Source: Crotophaga sulcirostris (taxonomy: Eukaryota > Chordata > Aves > Cuculiformes > Crotophagidae). From it: a DNA stretch of 64,000 bases. The stretch spans positions 1,719,521-1,783,520 of the forward strand of contig VYZB01000118.1 in the NCBI GenBank assembly GCA_013397455.1. Direction: 5' to 3'. A program made the position numbers and the translations under genes. Numbering within the stretch: the first letter of the stretch is position 1; every line of letters begins with the position of its first letter. Below the pieces are notes generated by a model. That model was given only the letters and a program-made list of their open reading frames with translations. It was not told the origin of the DNA and ran no database searches. This document shows, piece after piece, positions 1 through 40,309 of this stretch.

Positions 1-3000
1 TTCACAATTCATCTATTCTATTTCACATGGGAGATGAAAAAGTTGGAACTAAATGTTGATAGAAAGTATTGCTTTTCCAGTCAGGCTGTCACAGGGCTTG
101 AGTTTTCTGGTTTGGAGGTAACCTTCAATGGACACCGTATGGAACTGATGGTACTCCATGAATCTGACTTGTCCTGATCCGTATTTGTGCCACAGTTACC
201 AGTTCAACTGAAGTAATTACTCAAGTCACACTACAGACATGGCAGTGACACTGATGAAACGTACTATGGGTATATAGCTGTTGTTGTGTATAGCTTGGGG
301 TTAATTCCTTTTGATGAGATTTATTGAGAGGAGAGCATTGTCACTGAGCAACTTATATGTAATATGGCTTTAGAGTCTTGATTTCTAATACTAAATGTAC
401 ATTTTGAGCCTTTCTTTTTTAGTATAGCATCACTCTAATTTCATGTTTAACATGACAGAGGTCAATCAGCAATGCAATGCTGTTGCCTTTACAGGAAGAA
501 AGATGAGATCTGACCAGCATCTAGATCTCCTTTACCATGCTACAGGAAATGTCAGTCAAATCACATGATAGATAACACTTCTTGGTCTTGCCATGTCAGT
601 GGTGTATGAGGGTGGGTTTCCTTGGCTGTATTAACAAGTTTAAAAAAAACAAGTGTTTCAGCATCCAGACATTTGTAGTTAATTCATCATAGGTTATTTT
701 GTAAACCAGACCTTTCTTGTAGTAGATAAAAAAGCAATGGGTGACATACTTCAAGATGAAGATATGCAAGTCTAATGAAATGTCTACAGAGAAACATATG
801 TGGTAGAAAACAGTCACAGTGGAAATCGTGAGCAAATTTTATAAAGAACTATATTTCAAGCTACAATAACTGTATTTCAGATTGAAATTTTCCATGACTA
901 GTAGTCTGTTGTAAATGGGTGAGTCTTCACAGGAGCTCTTAATTGAATTTAGAGAACATTTAAAAAAATAATAGTAAAAAAGGATTCTGGCTTAGGTAGA
1001 TTACTTAATAATTGAAATAAAATGAATTTTTAATAGGGTTGCTCATGAGTCTTGGGATTTATTGCAGGGCACTACTGAGTCATTGTCCGAGAATAATGGG
1101 CAGTAATTGCATAAAATAATGAGCTTATGGTCTGTGCTTTTAATATCAAATTATTGTAGCGTGTCAAATAAAATGAATTTCCAAGACTTACTTTCCCCAG
1201 CCTCTTAGCTAACCAAAAGGATGGTCTCCATGTCACTGCAAAACTGCTTGTACAGTCCATTTCCTGTTACATTTTATCAAGTGACTTGTTGAGTATAATG
1301 AAAAATCATTTTAGTTTCCCAATGAGTTCAATTACAGCAGCATTTTAAACATAGGGTTTGAAAAGATAAGGGAAAATTAAAGGTAATAATTATCAGGAAT
1401 AAAACTATTGAAGTCAATCAGGTTTCCCTCCTGCTGATAGTGCCTTAAGTAAAGTGTGTGCATTTACAGCTAGGTTCACATATTTACAACTGGGGTTGAG
1501 ATGGTTGCCTCATACCTAGACAGTTACTAAACCACATTTACAGCACTTCAAATATTCTGCCTAGGTCTTACCTTGCTTCTTTTGTACTCTGTAGGCTGTG
1601 ACAGAAAATAGATGCAGATGGCAGAGAAAACACTGTCTTTGATATGAGAGGAGGCATTAGCTATGGGTAATGTGCAAAGACCTTTTATTCAAACAAGCCT
1701 CTGTAAGACAAGAACACGAGCATTGTGACCACCAAACTGATGTTCCAGTGCAATGAGTGATCCAGGAGGGTGTCTGGGGTGGCAGACCCTGACTTATGAC
1801 TTTTTTTTTTTTTTGTACAAGGGATTTCCCTGACACCTCCTTGATGAACCTGGAAATCTCCCTGTAAGGAAGACTTTGGGACAGGGCAGGCCAGACAAGT
1901 GCAGGGCAGTTGCTAAGAAGGTTTTGCACAGGACTGGAGTAAAGCACACCTTACCTTGTCAGATGCTGCTTAGCATATCCTGCCCTGGCCTCTCCCATCC
2001 TCAAGCCCTCCCAGAAGCCAAGGTCTTCTGCCACACTTCCAATCCTGTCTTTTTGGCTGGAGGGTGCTGAATTCTTCCTGGTGTCCCACCTGAGAGACAT
2101 CAGGACAGATATGGCAGCCCTTGGTGGCCATAAAATGTCTGGATGCTCTGTGTTGTCCACTTTACTTCCAGATGCAGCTCTCCCTGCATCACTGCATCTT
2201 CCAGCCACCTCCCCTTAGCCACATCCCTCTCTCACCCTCCATCAACAAGACAAATTCTCAAAACAGCGAGGAACACAAGCGAACATGGAAAATGATCATG
2301 GAAGGGCAGGAAAAAGATTAATCATTGTGCCATTCAGTAAATAACCTATGCACTGTTTCCCGGGCTATTTTAGTATTTTCCAGATGCATATGTTAATGTA
2401 GCTTATACTTCTGATAAGATGTGCTAAAGATTTTAATCTCTTCTGTTAGTTTCCATAGTGATTGGTTTAAGTAGGAAGGAAACTTACTGACATTGTGAAA
2501 TTTATCCTCTGTACATGGGTGTACACTGGTGATGTGCAAAATGCATGTGTGTTGAGGAGCATTGATAATTTGGGTAGTTATCAAAATATGGAGCAGAAGT
2601 GGAGTAGCAATAAATAAAACAACATGAAGTGATTAGCTGATTTTCTTTAAGGCTTCTCCAGTCCGTTAGGGAAGCTGTGCAGTATGAAGGCTATCTAAAA
2701 TTGTATCCTTAGTGGCCACCAAAAATATTCTCTGTGCATTTCTTCAGATAGAGCTTTGTAAAACTTTGTTACCTCTGGCTGACTTCCCTCTTGGTGGGAG
2801 ATAGCGGTAATGCTATGAGCCAAGAGACTGCAGAGGCCAGAGAGGGGGCTGCATACCACTTAGCATCCTGGAAGAAATCAAGAGAGAGTTGTTAAAATGA
2901 GGGAGAAGGAGGAAATGCATGATAGGTACCAAGCAGTTCTGAGCTTGGGCCTGTTTGAAGCTGGAAAGTTTTGTCAGTACAATCAAAGTTCTGCTAATGA

Positions 3001-6000
3001 AACATTACCCTTTCTCCCGAAGGAAGAATGCAGATGGTGAGGTGATAACTATATCTCAAGTTAAGACTGAAGGTAGATGGCACTCAGTTGTCCATCTTTC
3101 CCATTCCCATAGTGGTGCTTAAACTGATTTATGAACAGCCAAGAGGTTGCTGGCTTGGAATTTAAAAGCCTGCAGTGTGCTTAAAACCAACTTTTTGTGC
3201 TATACAGCAATCAATGTATGTATTTCTCAAGGGCTGCATAAATCACAAGTAAAAATGATGATGTTAGAACTCAAAAGTATGAGACTAAATAAAGTTGTTG
3301 TCATTTATCTTGTCAGTATGCTCCTACTTGAACTCCTGATGTAATGGGTATGTCAAAAGGAAAAAGCACAAAGACACTAGAAAAAAAACCACACCAAACA
3401 AAAAGGCTGGCTTTTTTGTGACAGTGCTTTTTGTAAAAATTAACCTGCTATGGATCAAATTATGTTTACAAAAAGGAAGTTAACTTCTGCATTTTAACAG
3501 GAAAAGACCAAGAAGACAGATACTTGCTTTATGATTATGACTATGCAGTGTGATTCAGTATCACATTGCAACCTTAAGCATAGTTGTAGTTTTGCTTGCT
3601 TCTGTAATCTCCCTGCCTTCTTGCTTGCCCTGTCTCTTCTAAGTGGCTTTGCTTCTCTTCCTTTAGAGAAACAGGTTCACAATCAGAATATTAATAGCTT
3701 GAATGAAGTAACTATTTGTGTGTAAACACATAGAGTAGATTCTTGCATGTTGGATTTCATATCTGTAAGTTTGTAGTTGCTGTCCTTGGCACTAACAACT
3801 ATATATTCCTGTCATTTTTCCATGTTGTTCATTCATCTATAACTAACCTCTTCCCTGGTTTCCCCTAGCTGTGAGTTAAACTATTGCTTGTGCTGTAGGA
3901 GGGAGTTGCCATAAAAGTAGCAGAGCTTGAAAAACTAAACTACTTTTAGTTCTTTATTAACTTTATGGAGTTACTAACAGCTGAAAAATGTGGTTATATA
4001 TATGTGCAGTGTATCTTAGTAAGCAAGCATCTCATTTCTCTGTAATTTGTGAACCCGTTGGTTTTAAAGCTCTATTAGAGTAAACTTGTGCATTCTGAAA
4101 ATTGTTATAGTCCCAAAGTCATCAGATGGAGTAAAATAAACATTAAGCCTTTTTTCCTCAACTTCAGTTAGAGTATCTGGTGTACGTAGTTTTCCTTCAG
4201 AATCTATGGATTGGAAAGCTTCCTCTTGCACCTACTTGTATTCAGAAAAGTAGCTGAAATGGAGACCATCACTAAAGCTTCAGGTGGACAGAACATACAT
4301 GTATGCACAAGGATTCAGTTAGGTTACTATTCTTCCCAGTGCTGTAGGAAATCCATATGCTTTGCTGTTTGAACTGGTGTAATTTAGAATGAATAACCTG
4401 CTACTCAGCCTTTAATGCACTGTGATATAGCAACAGCTATTCCCAGAATACACTAGCAAAACAGGTGTGAGAGGAAAAATGAATGCAGTAAGTGTATGAC
4501 TGTGGTACATCTGACTTATTTTTATTCTGATAATTTGTTCCAGTTGAATCTAATGGGAGACTCCGAGACTGATTACAAAGACACTGTTGTAATTATACGA
4601 GGGCCAGGCTTGTGGTAGCTTCAGCAGCATTCTGGCTGAATGAATTCAGAGTTTGTTTTGGATTATCAAAACTCCACAACTTTCAATGGTTCACTGTATT
4701 ACAGTTTCAACAAATGTAAAAGGCAGATTTGATGAATATGTGAAATGATTTTTTTTTCTCTTCCCTGCCTGTATCAAGAATTCAACAGTCAAGACAGGAA
4801 AAAACCCTGAATAATTTAATCAGAAAAATGTCTCCAGAAGACTATATTTACCTAGTTCAGTCCAAAATTCCATCTCAGTATATATGTCATTTCCTAAAAA
4901 AAATGAAGATTGGTGAACTGACTAAGTGCTGTATCCTAGTCACTTGTATTCAGTCTTACTGTTCAGTTATTTTCCCCCACCATTTGGGCTTTTTTCTTTT
5001 TTTTTTTCTTAAAAAAAGCAAGCTTCACATTCTTGCTTTAGGGCTTTCAGTTTACTTTCTAAAAACTTGGTGTTTGAATTATAAGCACCAAAGTAACGTG
5101 AATTTGTTTTACAAATACTGTTATAGAGAGCTTAATGCATCTTTTTGGAAGTTTCTATTGTTTGCCGTTCATATAAAAACTTTTTTCCAAGTCTATTTAA
5201 TATTTTGTATTGGTGTTTTTCCTTTAAATCTCTTAACTTTAATTTAAGAGACTAGACTTCAAAAAAAAGTTTCCTCTAAAATGAACTCTTACCTTACAAG
5301 AACTGCTGTTCACTAATGACCACAAGGAGAATGGAGTATCAGCTAAGTACATGCCAATTGTTTTGATACAAATTAGGAGCATGATAAGGTATAAGTGCTT
5401 CGCCAATATTTATGCATGTTCAGATTGCCTCTAGCTTTGCTAGATTTTTTTTTCCTGCTTCCATTAAGAAGTGGTATCTTAGGTTCAATTGCGCATGAGC
5501 ATTAGGAATGTAGGTTCGTTTAGGCACTGCTAGTTGTCTCCTCCTGGACCTGCCTGTCTTTACAAGCCCCATCAGCCTTTCTGCTACCTGCACACTGTGA
5601 AACCACTACAGCAGCTGTCTGTGATGTGGCTGGGCTCTGGTCTGATTCTGTTATTAAACAGCAGCAGCTAAGCCTGAGAGAGGAAAGGATTTAAGGCAGT
5701 AATAACTTTACAAAACTTCTTTTCTTGTTTTTAGCCCTTTTATGAGTTATGGGAGTAAAGAAAATGTGTTATGGTGTTTTCACATGAGGGAGCAAGGTTG
5801 GCTGAAGGTCTCTTTCTGTGCCAAGTCACTCTGCTTCGTAGCTGTGTCTCTTTACGTAATGTTGTGGTTTAGAGGAACAGAAGACATCCTGACTGGTGCA
5901 CATTAAGGCAGCATAAATTATGTTATGTTGACGTGACATTATCCACGCTATAGATTTAGCTGTCTCTTAACTAAGAGTGGTAGTTTTTTTTAATTGAGGT

Positions 6001-6778
6001 GAAATTACGTTCTGGGAGCATGTTCTGGTGTAGATGCAGGTGAAGGTGGACAGGCTTAGGGTGCATCAGGGCCTAACAACAAAGAACAGAGGCACACCAG
6101 CTTATGATACTTGGCTTAAAAATTCCCCTTAATGAAACCTTAAATTTTTCTTTTAATGTTTTAACATTAGTGAGATTTAATTCCTTAAACATTTTGCTGT
6201 TGTTTTCTACCAAAACTGAAGTTTTGCAACGAATTTGCTTCAAATAGAGCTTTGAAACCTATTTAATCTGTTTAGCTTTTTAGTGTCCTTTGTGTAGGAG
6301 GCTGCAAATCAGCAGTTCAAGTGTGGACCTGGCAATTAATAGGTACTTCAACAAAGACAGAGGGTTAAAACATTTTTATGTTCAGGACATGTTTGTAACT
6401 AGAACAAAATGGTGAGTTCTTCAGATTTAAGCTTCCTGGTTTTGCTTTCATAGTTCTGGCCAAGATTCATAGAAAAGACACCAGGACACGGAGTATATTT
6501 TCATTTCCCTCCAAATTAAGCAGGCCTCCAGTTGAATACAGAGGTGGCTATGTGTCAGCAAGGAAAACTTGTTTTTATGTCATTTCTGAAATAAGCAGGT
6601 TTTTTGTTTATTTTTCCTTCTCTTGCTGTACATGCCATTTGGGGCTGGAGCAGGAAGGCAGGAGGAGTACTTTCACAATCCCTCTCCATACAGAGAAAGT
6701 GCCAAGGTACTCTTACTCAGTTACACAAGCCATGCATAATCATGGTGCCACACACTTCTGTATAGGAGCTATGTGTTT

Positions 6779-6830
6779 CATTTTTAATGTGCTGCAAAAA
6801 TCTCACGTGACCTGCTCAAGGTCACTTTGC
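6779..6830 (-). repeat. Possible MIR-like SINE relic (weak)
   Basis: The + strand reads GTGACCTGCTCAAGGTCAC near the right end of this interval. This resembles the reverse complement of the MIR core, in which a GTGACTTGCCCAAGGTCAC-type string is typical. The flanks are too diverged to align by eye, so this could be chance similarity. It lies within a long but unconvincing open frame. Confidence 0.3.
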
Positions 6831-8480
6831 AGGCCAGAAACTATTAGCAATAAAAGCAGTGAGTTCTACTACTCTGTAACTAGAAGACCAAACTGCATGC
6901 CCCAAAATGTGCAGATAAGGAGAGACCTTGCTATGACCACAGTGTACATGGCACAGACCCAGTTTCCCTTCCTGACCTCCCTCGGGAACTGTAGGGTGGT
7001 CACTGTGATTATTCACGATAATATTTTCTCACCCTTAGCTGCTAATTGTCCCACTGTGATCCAACAGTTATACTGATATCAACAACTATTAATATCAGGT
7101 AGCAAAAGAGCTCTCTTCCATGGCATCTATCTCAAACTCTGTTAAAGAAATTAAAGAAATAAATAAATATTGCTGGTACAAACATCTGGAAAAAATAACT
7201 TGGGCTTGGCACAGGAATTACTGGTGAATGAAGTTCCTTTTTTTTTTTGAGGGGAGTGAACACTTGAAGTCTATTTTCATTTTAATGGAAACATTTTTTG
7301 TCAGCCCGCCAATTCAAAATAAGGTTAGCAAAACAAGCCTAAAAATAGTGAAGATGTAGTACAGCTAAGACACTGTGAAAGCACTGGGTGAGCTAAAGCT
7401 AAATACCACATTATGGCCCTAATTGAGAACTTTAGGTATACATATACCTAAAAATAAATACATGAATAGTAAAATACAAACTAAAAGCTCAGTGGTCTGT
7501 TGGACATAGTTAGATAACTAGCTGACTGTATTTCAGGTGAATGTAGATCTAAATATTAGCCTTGTCAGGAGGTGGCTTTAACTTTTAAAAATATCTTTTT
7601 CTGGCTTTAAATTCTTAAAAAATAAAACCAGTCTGCCTAGAGATTGAAATGGGTAAGTTATATCAGGAAGAAAAACTTGTAAATAACCAGCTCCAGCTTC
7701 TACCATGAGGCCTCACAATTAGATACATTTAAAAATAATTGAGAAGGTGCTTCAGAAGGGAAAATTAACTGCATTTTTGAGATATTTTAGTGCTCATAGT
7801 AAATACAGTGAAATATTATATACTTTGGAACACTTTCATTACTTGTGGCTGCTCTCTTTCTTCTGTTAAATTACGCAGTACATGAAGTTTAGCTTTCGGA
7901 GTTTTAATAAAGAATGCCATCTTTATTCCTTAGTGCTGAAAAGAATCAGATTCTTGTTTCTCTAGCTTTTAAAATCACTATTTTTTCAACAACCAGGGAA
8001 AATGGAGCTTGTAGGAATGGTATGGCTCATCCACCTGAAGTCCAGATCGAAGATGTCTTCAGATACTGCTACTGATTCAAGTATTTTTATGCAGCAGAAG
8101 AAAACCTTACCGCACAAGGTTTCTCAAGGTTCCAGCTAACAACAATTCATATTTATTTTAGTTTAGAATGGAAGTATTTAGGCTATGTTATTTTGTGGGA
8201 ATGTTTATGGTATTTAGGAAAGTGGACGCTGTAAGGAGAATAATGAAGTCTGCAAATCAAAAAAATCTGAAATCCATTACTATAGATTTTTAAAAGTGGA
8301 GCTGTTGGACTTTAGGAAAGTTCAGTTTAGTCACTTGCTGACTGAAGACAAAGCGGGACAGTATGCTGTGAATGCAGGGTAGCCAAAGCACATTGGCAAT
8401 GGGACCTTTGGGAGATGCTAAGAAAAGAAAACATGAATTTGTTCTCCGAGAAGTAAAGGTCTTCGTAATTTGCAGTGACA

Positions 8481-8620
8481 ATTTTAAGTCTCACAATATC
8501 CTTTGTGGTCAGTACTGTAAATACTATTCATTTTGTAGATGAGAATACTTGTTTGAGGTTGGATGGCCAGTTACCAAAAGGAGACTGACACATACAGCTG
8601 AAACTGAACTTTTAACCTTT
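8481..8620 (-). repeat. MIR-like ancient SINE relic
   Basis: Read on the + strand, successive blocks follow the reverse-complemented MIR core in order. First comes a TCACAATATCC block (MIR: TCACAACAACCC), then GTGGTCAGTACT (MIR: GAGGTAGGTACT), then CATTTTGTAGATGAGAATAC (MIR: CATTTTACAGATGAGGAAAC), and later ACATACAGCTG (MIR: ACACAGCTAG). The order and spacing of four blocks make chance unlikely, but divergence is high. MIR elements predate the bird-mammal split, so a shared ancient insertion is possible. Confidence 0.5.
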
Positions 8621-11259
8621 CTGAATGAGTAATCTCCATAAATTGCCACATGCACACCTTGATAAGGCAATAGCTGCCTAATGGCTTCAGCTAATTCTCT
8701 ATATATGTAGCATTCTCTTCCTTATTGCTTCTATATACTGTAGGAAATAGAGAATTCCTCTTTTATTGCTGCTATATCTCTAGTGACTCCTGTTTTCCTC
8801 ACATAATTTAAAATAAGCTCAATTAGGAGGTAGACCAAGATGAGAATGAGTAAGTTTGAGTGCTGGAATTCTCAGAAACTAAAGGAGTCTGTGTTTTGGG
8901 AAGTCTCCCAAAATTTGGGAGAAGACCGCTGAAGTAGTGCATAGCTGTAACAACTATATTAAAAACTTGACCAAATTGAAACATTTCACTTTCTATAAGC
9001 TCAAAGAACTCTTGTGTTAATTCTTTAGAAAATTCTGTTTCCGTGACTATGCACGGATATAGTTTTTTTTTTCCTGTGGAAATGTTGGAAGTCAAATTTA
9101 AGGTAAGATTCACACGTGAAACTAAGTACATCTTCAGATTCTGGATACTTACACCGATGGTATTTAAACCAGTATTTGGAAGCAGGTGATTTTTTTCCTT
9201 TTTTTTTAAATTTACCTTAAGCCTACAGTCAAGTTGATAAAGGCAAGCTAAAAACTTCACGGCTTTCATTGCATAACATCTGCAAGTTGAAAGGTATCCA
9301 GTTCTGGGAATCTGTGTAGTCCTGATGTAAGCTTAAAACTTTGTCCTTGAAGGATGCTTCCAAAGGGAAAGGAAGGAAACTTTGCTGTGAGATCACTGAG
9401 TTTGTAGTGGTTTGTTGTGTTTTTGTTTTTTTTTGTCCAAGCTGGTGGAAAGTAAATATCAGAAATTATTCACACTGAATCGCGTGCAGATGGCATCAAT
9501 GTTAGGTATTTTCTAAAAGTTTGCATCTGCTAGTACTGAGAAGCTGTACTTCCTCTCTCACTTGTCATAAGCCATCGTTCCAAGTACTGTTGAATAACAA
9601 TAGTGGTCAGTAGAAACAGCTTAAGCTTTTTTTAAATGAAACTGTTTTTCATCCAAAATGTTTTATACAGTTGTATACACATTGTAAACCCTATCAATGT
9701 GCGCAGTGAGGGCTCTGATTAAATCCTTGTTATTTGCATTGGAGATGAACACAAATAAATTCAATGGTTTTTAAAGCTGAAAATGACTGTGTACCTTTAT
9801 TGCTGTACTATTTGGGCTATTTGATAGCATCATATGAAGAAGAATCAAATTACTGTCTTCCAGAAGAAGGAAGGGAGGGGAAAACAACCTGCCAACCTGA
9901 TTAGTTTCCTTTGACTAGCTCTTTCCAGCTCAGCTTCTAGTGGCTCTGCAGCTTATGTTCTGCATCTTAGTAATTTTCATCAGGACTGAAATCTAAATTC
10001 TTTATTCTGAAATGCTTTGCATTCAGAGTGAATAACAGGACTTGCCAAAACTGGAAGTCCTTCATCAGTGGTATGACTGGATTAGGTGACCTGTCTTAGG
10101 CTGGTTATGGTGGCCCTCCTTCCTGAGAGGTGCTTTGGGAACATGCTCCATTCTAGTTGAATTGTTCTTTCCATGTCATGTGTGGGGCATCCCCATTCAC
10201 TACCTATTCAGCCAGATGAAAGGAAGGCCTTGAAGGTCCATAAGATGACATCTAGGAGTGGGCTACTGCCACCAGAGCACTTGCACATCAACATGAAAAG
10301 CTGTTGTGCCTAAGGAGCTCCTTGTAAAGGTGGCAACCACAATGAGGTGGAGTGCCCATGCAGCAGCAGCTTACTTGTACCTGCTGTGTTACTTTTACAG
10401 ATGTGTGTCTTGTCTTTGTTTTAGTCAGTACCTGATGCAGGTAGGGGGACCAGGTCCATCCTCTTCTGGGGAGGAGCTCTGTAATTAAACTGACCAGAAA
10501 AAACTGTGTATTCCTGATCTGTAAATCTTTAAAAGCAATTTATAAAGACATTTAAGATAACTACAGTTGGGAGGGCTTGCATTAATCTGATGTTAATAAA
10601 CTTTTATGAGCATTGGATCAGTGGTACACTGAAGAAAAATCTTCCATTGTAGATGACTTTTTATTGAAAACGCCAATGTCATCCATTTGCACTTCAACTG
10701 ATTTTGTAGTTTGATGCAGCAGAGTGCATGATAAATACTATCATGCAGCAAAAAGTCACCAAAATAAAAACTGGATTGAAAGATCTTACTTTACCTTTGA
10801 GTAGCAGATATAGTCAGGGTTTTCCTTGATTTTGAAATTACTTTGTTTCTTGCCACAGATGAGAACCAGCACTGCTGAAGTAGAATAGAAGAGGAACTCC
10901 CATATGTAAAATAAAAGTAACTTGCAGTAGAAAATTTAGGAGTTTCAACTTCTTTAGATAGCTGAAAATATATCAGTATTTGGGATAAAACTCAGTCAAA
11001 CAAAAACACTGACTGTTCTGAGACCAAGCAATCTCCTACTATGTTGGATGTTAAATTATATTACAATAATATTTTGTGTATTACAAATATCTAGGTGATT
11101 TAGCAATTTTTTTCTGGGAAGTGTTTCTGAAAGATGTAGCTTTGCTGGTGTTCTGGTAGTTTAGATCCAGCAAGATAATTATTACTAAAATATTAATTTC
11201 ATAATGTTGTTTGGTGTTGAATTGTATTGCTAATGTTTGTGTGCTTTTAATTATTTTAG

Positions 11260-38768
<27,509 letters not shown>

Positions 38769-40305
38769 TCTATCCAAGGAGGCTTCAGCTTCAAGCCAAA
38801 GAATGATCAGAGCCCAGCTATTTTCTAGTATTTTTAAGCACAAGCTTACGCAACAATATGATGCCTCTGTTACACCTTCCTGAGCTTTAATATATTTCTG
38901 TGAATAACCTATAAATTCTTAGCATTGGAAAGGATAAATCAGAATTGTAAACTGGTCAAATGGGTTGAGTGGGGCTTTGCATGTAGAAATATGGAAAGTG
39001 CTGTCAACGCTTTGTTTGATTCTTCGAACAGAAGCTGTGGATCAGTTTATTTTAATGTGCTAAAATGGGCCAAATTCTTCCTTCACTTAAAAAATCCAAA
39101 CTAATGCCAAAGAAATTCCCTTAGATTAAGGTCAGCATAAGCATAATATTGTGCAGAGTTTGGCCTGATAAAGGGGTAATTCTTAATCTGTTGCAACGGT
39201 AAGACTACTTACTAGGCCAAAATATTGCCACACTCACTCACATAAAATTTCAGATGATCCTTGATCCAGAATTGGAACTGTGTCTTGCAGGGACAAATAA
39301 GGGATAGGTACTTTGAGAAAGCTGTGATTAACATGTTTGGTTTGTTAGGAAATATATTTGGAGCTTAGGACTGTATTGTTGTAAGAATATGAAGTTTACA
39401 ACATTTTTTTGAGGGACTGTATAGTTCATTGTAATGAATTTCTTTATCTCTGTGAATCAGCCTCCAGCTCCAGATCTTCTTAACCAAAGCTCTTAAACAC
39501 ATTCCAGTGTGCTAGTGCTTTCAAGTGGAAGTAGAAGAAGTAACAGCTTCCAAAATACTTCCTTTGCCTTAACCAGATTGCACTTAAGCCATACTTTGTC
39601 TTGGTTGCCTTGTTCAAGTGTACTCAGTTCTTTTCCAGCATGCAGACTGCTCACGTTGTCAGGTGCAGTCTGTGTTTCTACTAATTCTCTATGCAGGTCT
39701 TAGTCAGATACCAATTACATCAAGCACAAAGAAACCCCTCGTTTCAGTAGCATTCCACATCCTGGAAATTTAGAGTCTGAGTACACACCATAGAATATGG
39801 CTTTCCCTTTCCTCTCAGACCCAGTTATTTTAGATATTTTGTATTCTGGTGAATTTAAGACTACATTTTCTAAGGTTTTTTATTTGTAGCTTAGCCAGAA
39901 AAGTCTGCGTAAGGGCAGTGGGAAAATCTGCTTCAAATATTTAGCACCCCTTTGAACACGTGTCCTATAATGCCTGTTTTAAACAACAGTTTGTACTGTA
40001 AATCATGTCAATGTGGCTTTTTAATGCAGGCATTTCAACTGTTTTTTATTCTTATAAGTTAGGTTGCAAAGTGAAATTTTAGACGTTTTTGTACTTTTTT
40101 AATATGATTATGATTTTGAATCTGAGAAATGCAAAAGAGTGAATTTAGTCTGAGCTCATAATTAGTATCAATGACAAAAGAATTGTGAAGGTAAGAGATT
40201 AATTATGGGAGTCTGTTAGCTTTAAACATTTGTTAAATCTTTGCTAATATAACTGGGCTGTATCTGAATGTAATTTCATTTAAAATAAAATTACAAGAAA
40301 CAGTA
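38769..40305 (+). other. SCIN: SCIN 3' UTR
   Basis: About 1.5 kb of AT-rich sequence after the SCIN stop codon, without splice signals or a convincing frame. The end is inferred from the first good AATAAA followed by a T/G-rich stretch. The exact cleavage position cannot be read from sequence alone. Confidence 0.65.
40284..40289 (+). terminator. SCIN: SCIN poly(A) signal AATAAA
   Basis: AATAAA followed about 20 nt later by a T/G-rich tract (CAGTATTTTGTATG), the usual arrangement of hexamer and downstream element. Confidence 0.65.
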
Positions 40306-40309
40306 TTTT

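Larger units (their letters stand above)
1..11259. other. Probable SCIN intron; no exon recognised
   Basis: AT-rich non-coding sequence immediately upstream of the first recognisable SCIN exon. I looked for codons matching the SCIN segment just before the first visible exon (the basic phosphoinositide-binding stretch and the end of gelsolin repeat 2) and did not see them, so the preceding exons are inferred to lie outside the window. The open frames here are short, lack splice context and match no family I recognise. The only structure noted is one good and one weaker MIR-like relic, listed separately. Confidence 0.6.

Noticed and set aside
6552..7076. 174-codon + strand open frame
   Set aside because: No recognised domain, Cys/Ser/Phe-rich chance composition, overlaps a possible SINE relic and lacks splice or promoter context.
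8823..9269. 148-codon minus-strand open frame
   Set aside because: AT-rich, low-complexity Lys/Asn/Leu composition inside an inferred SCIN intron; no family recognised.
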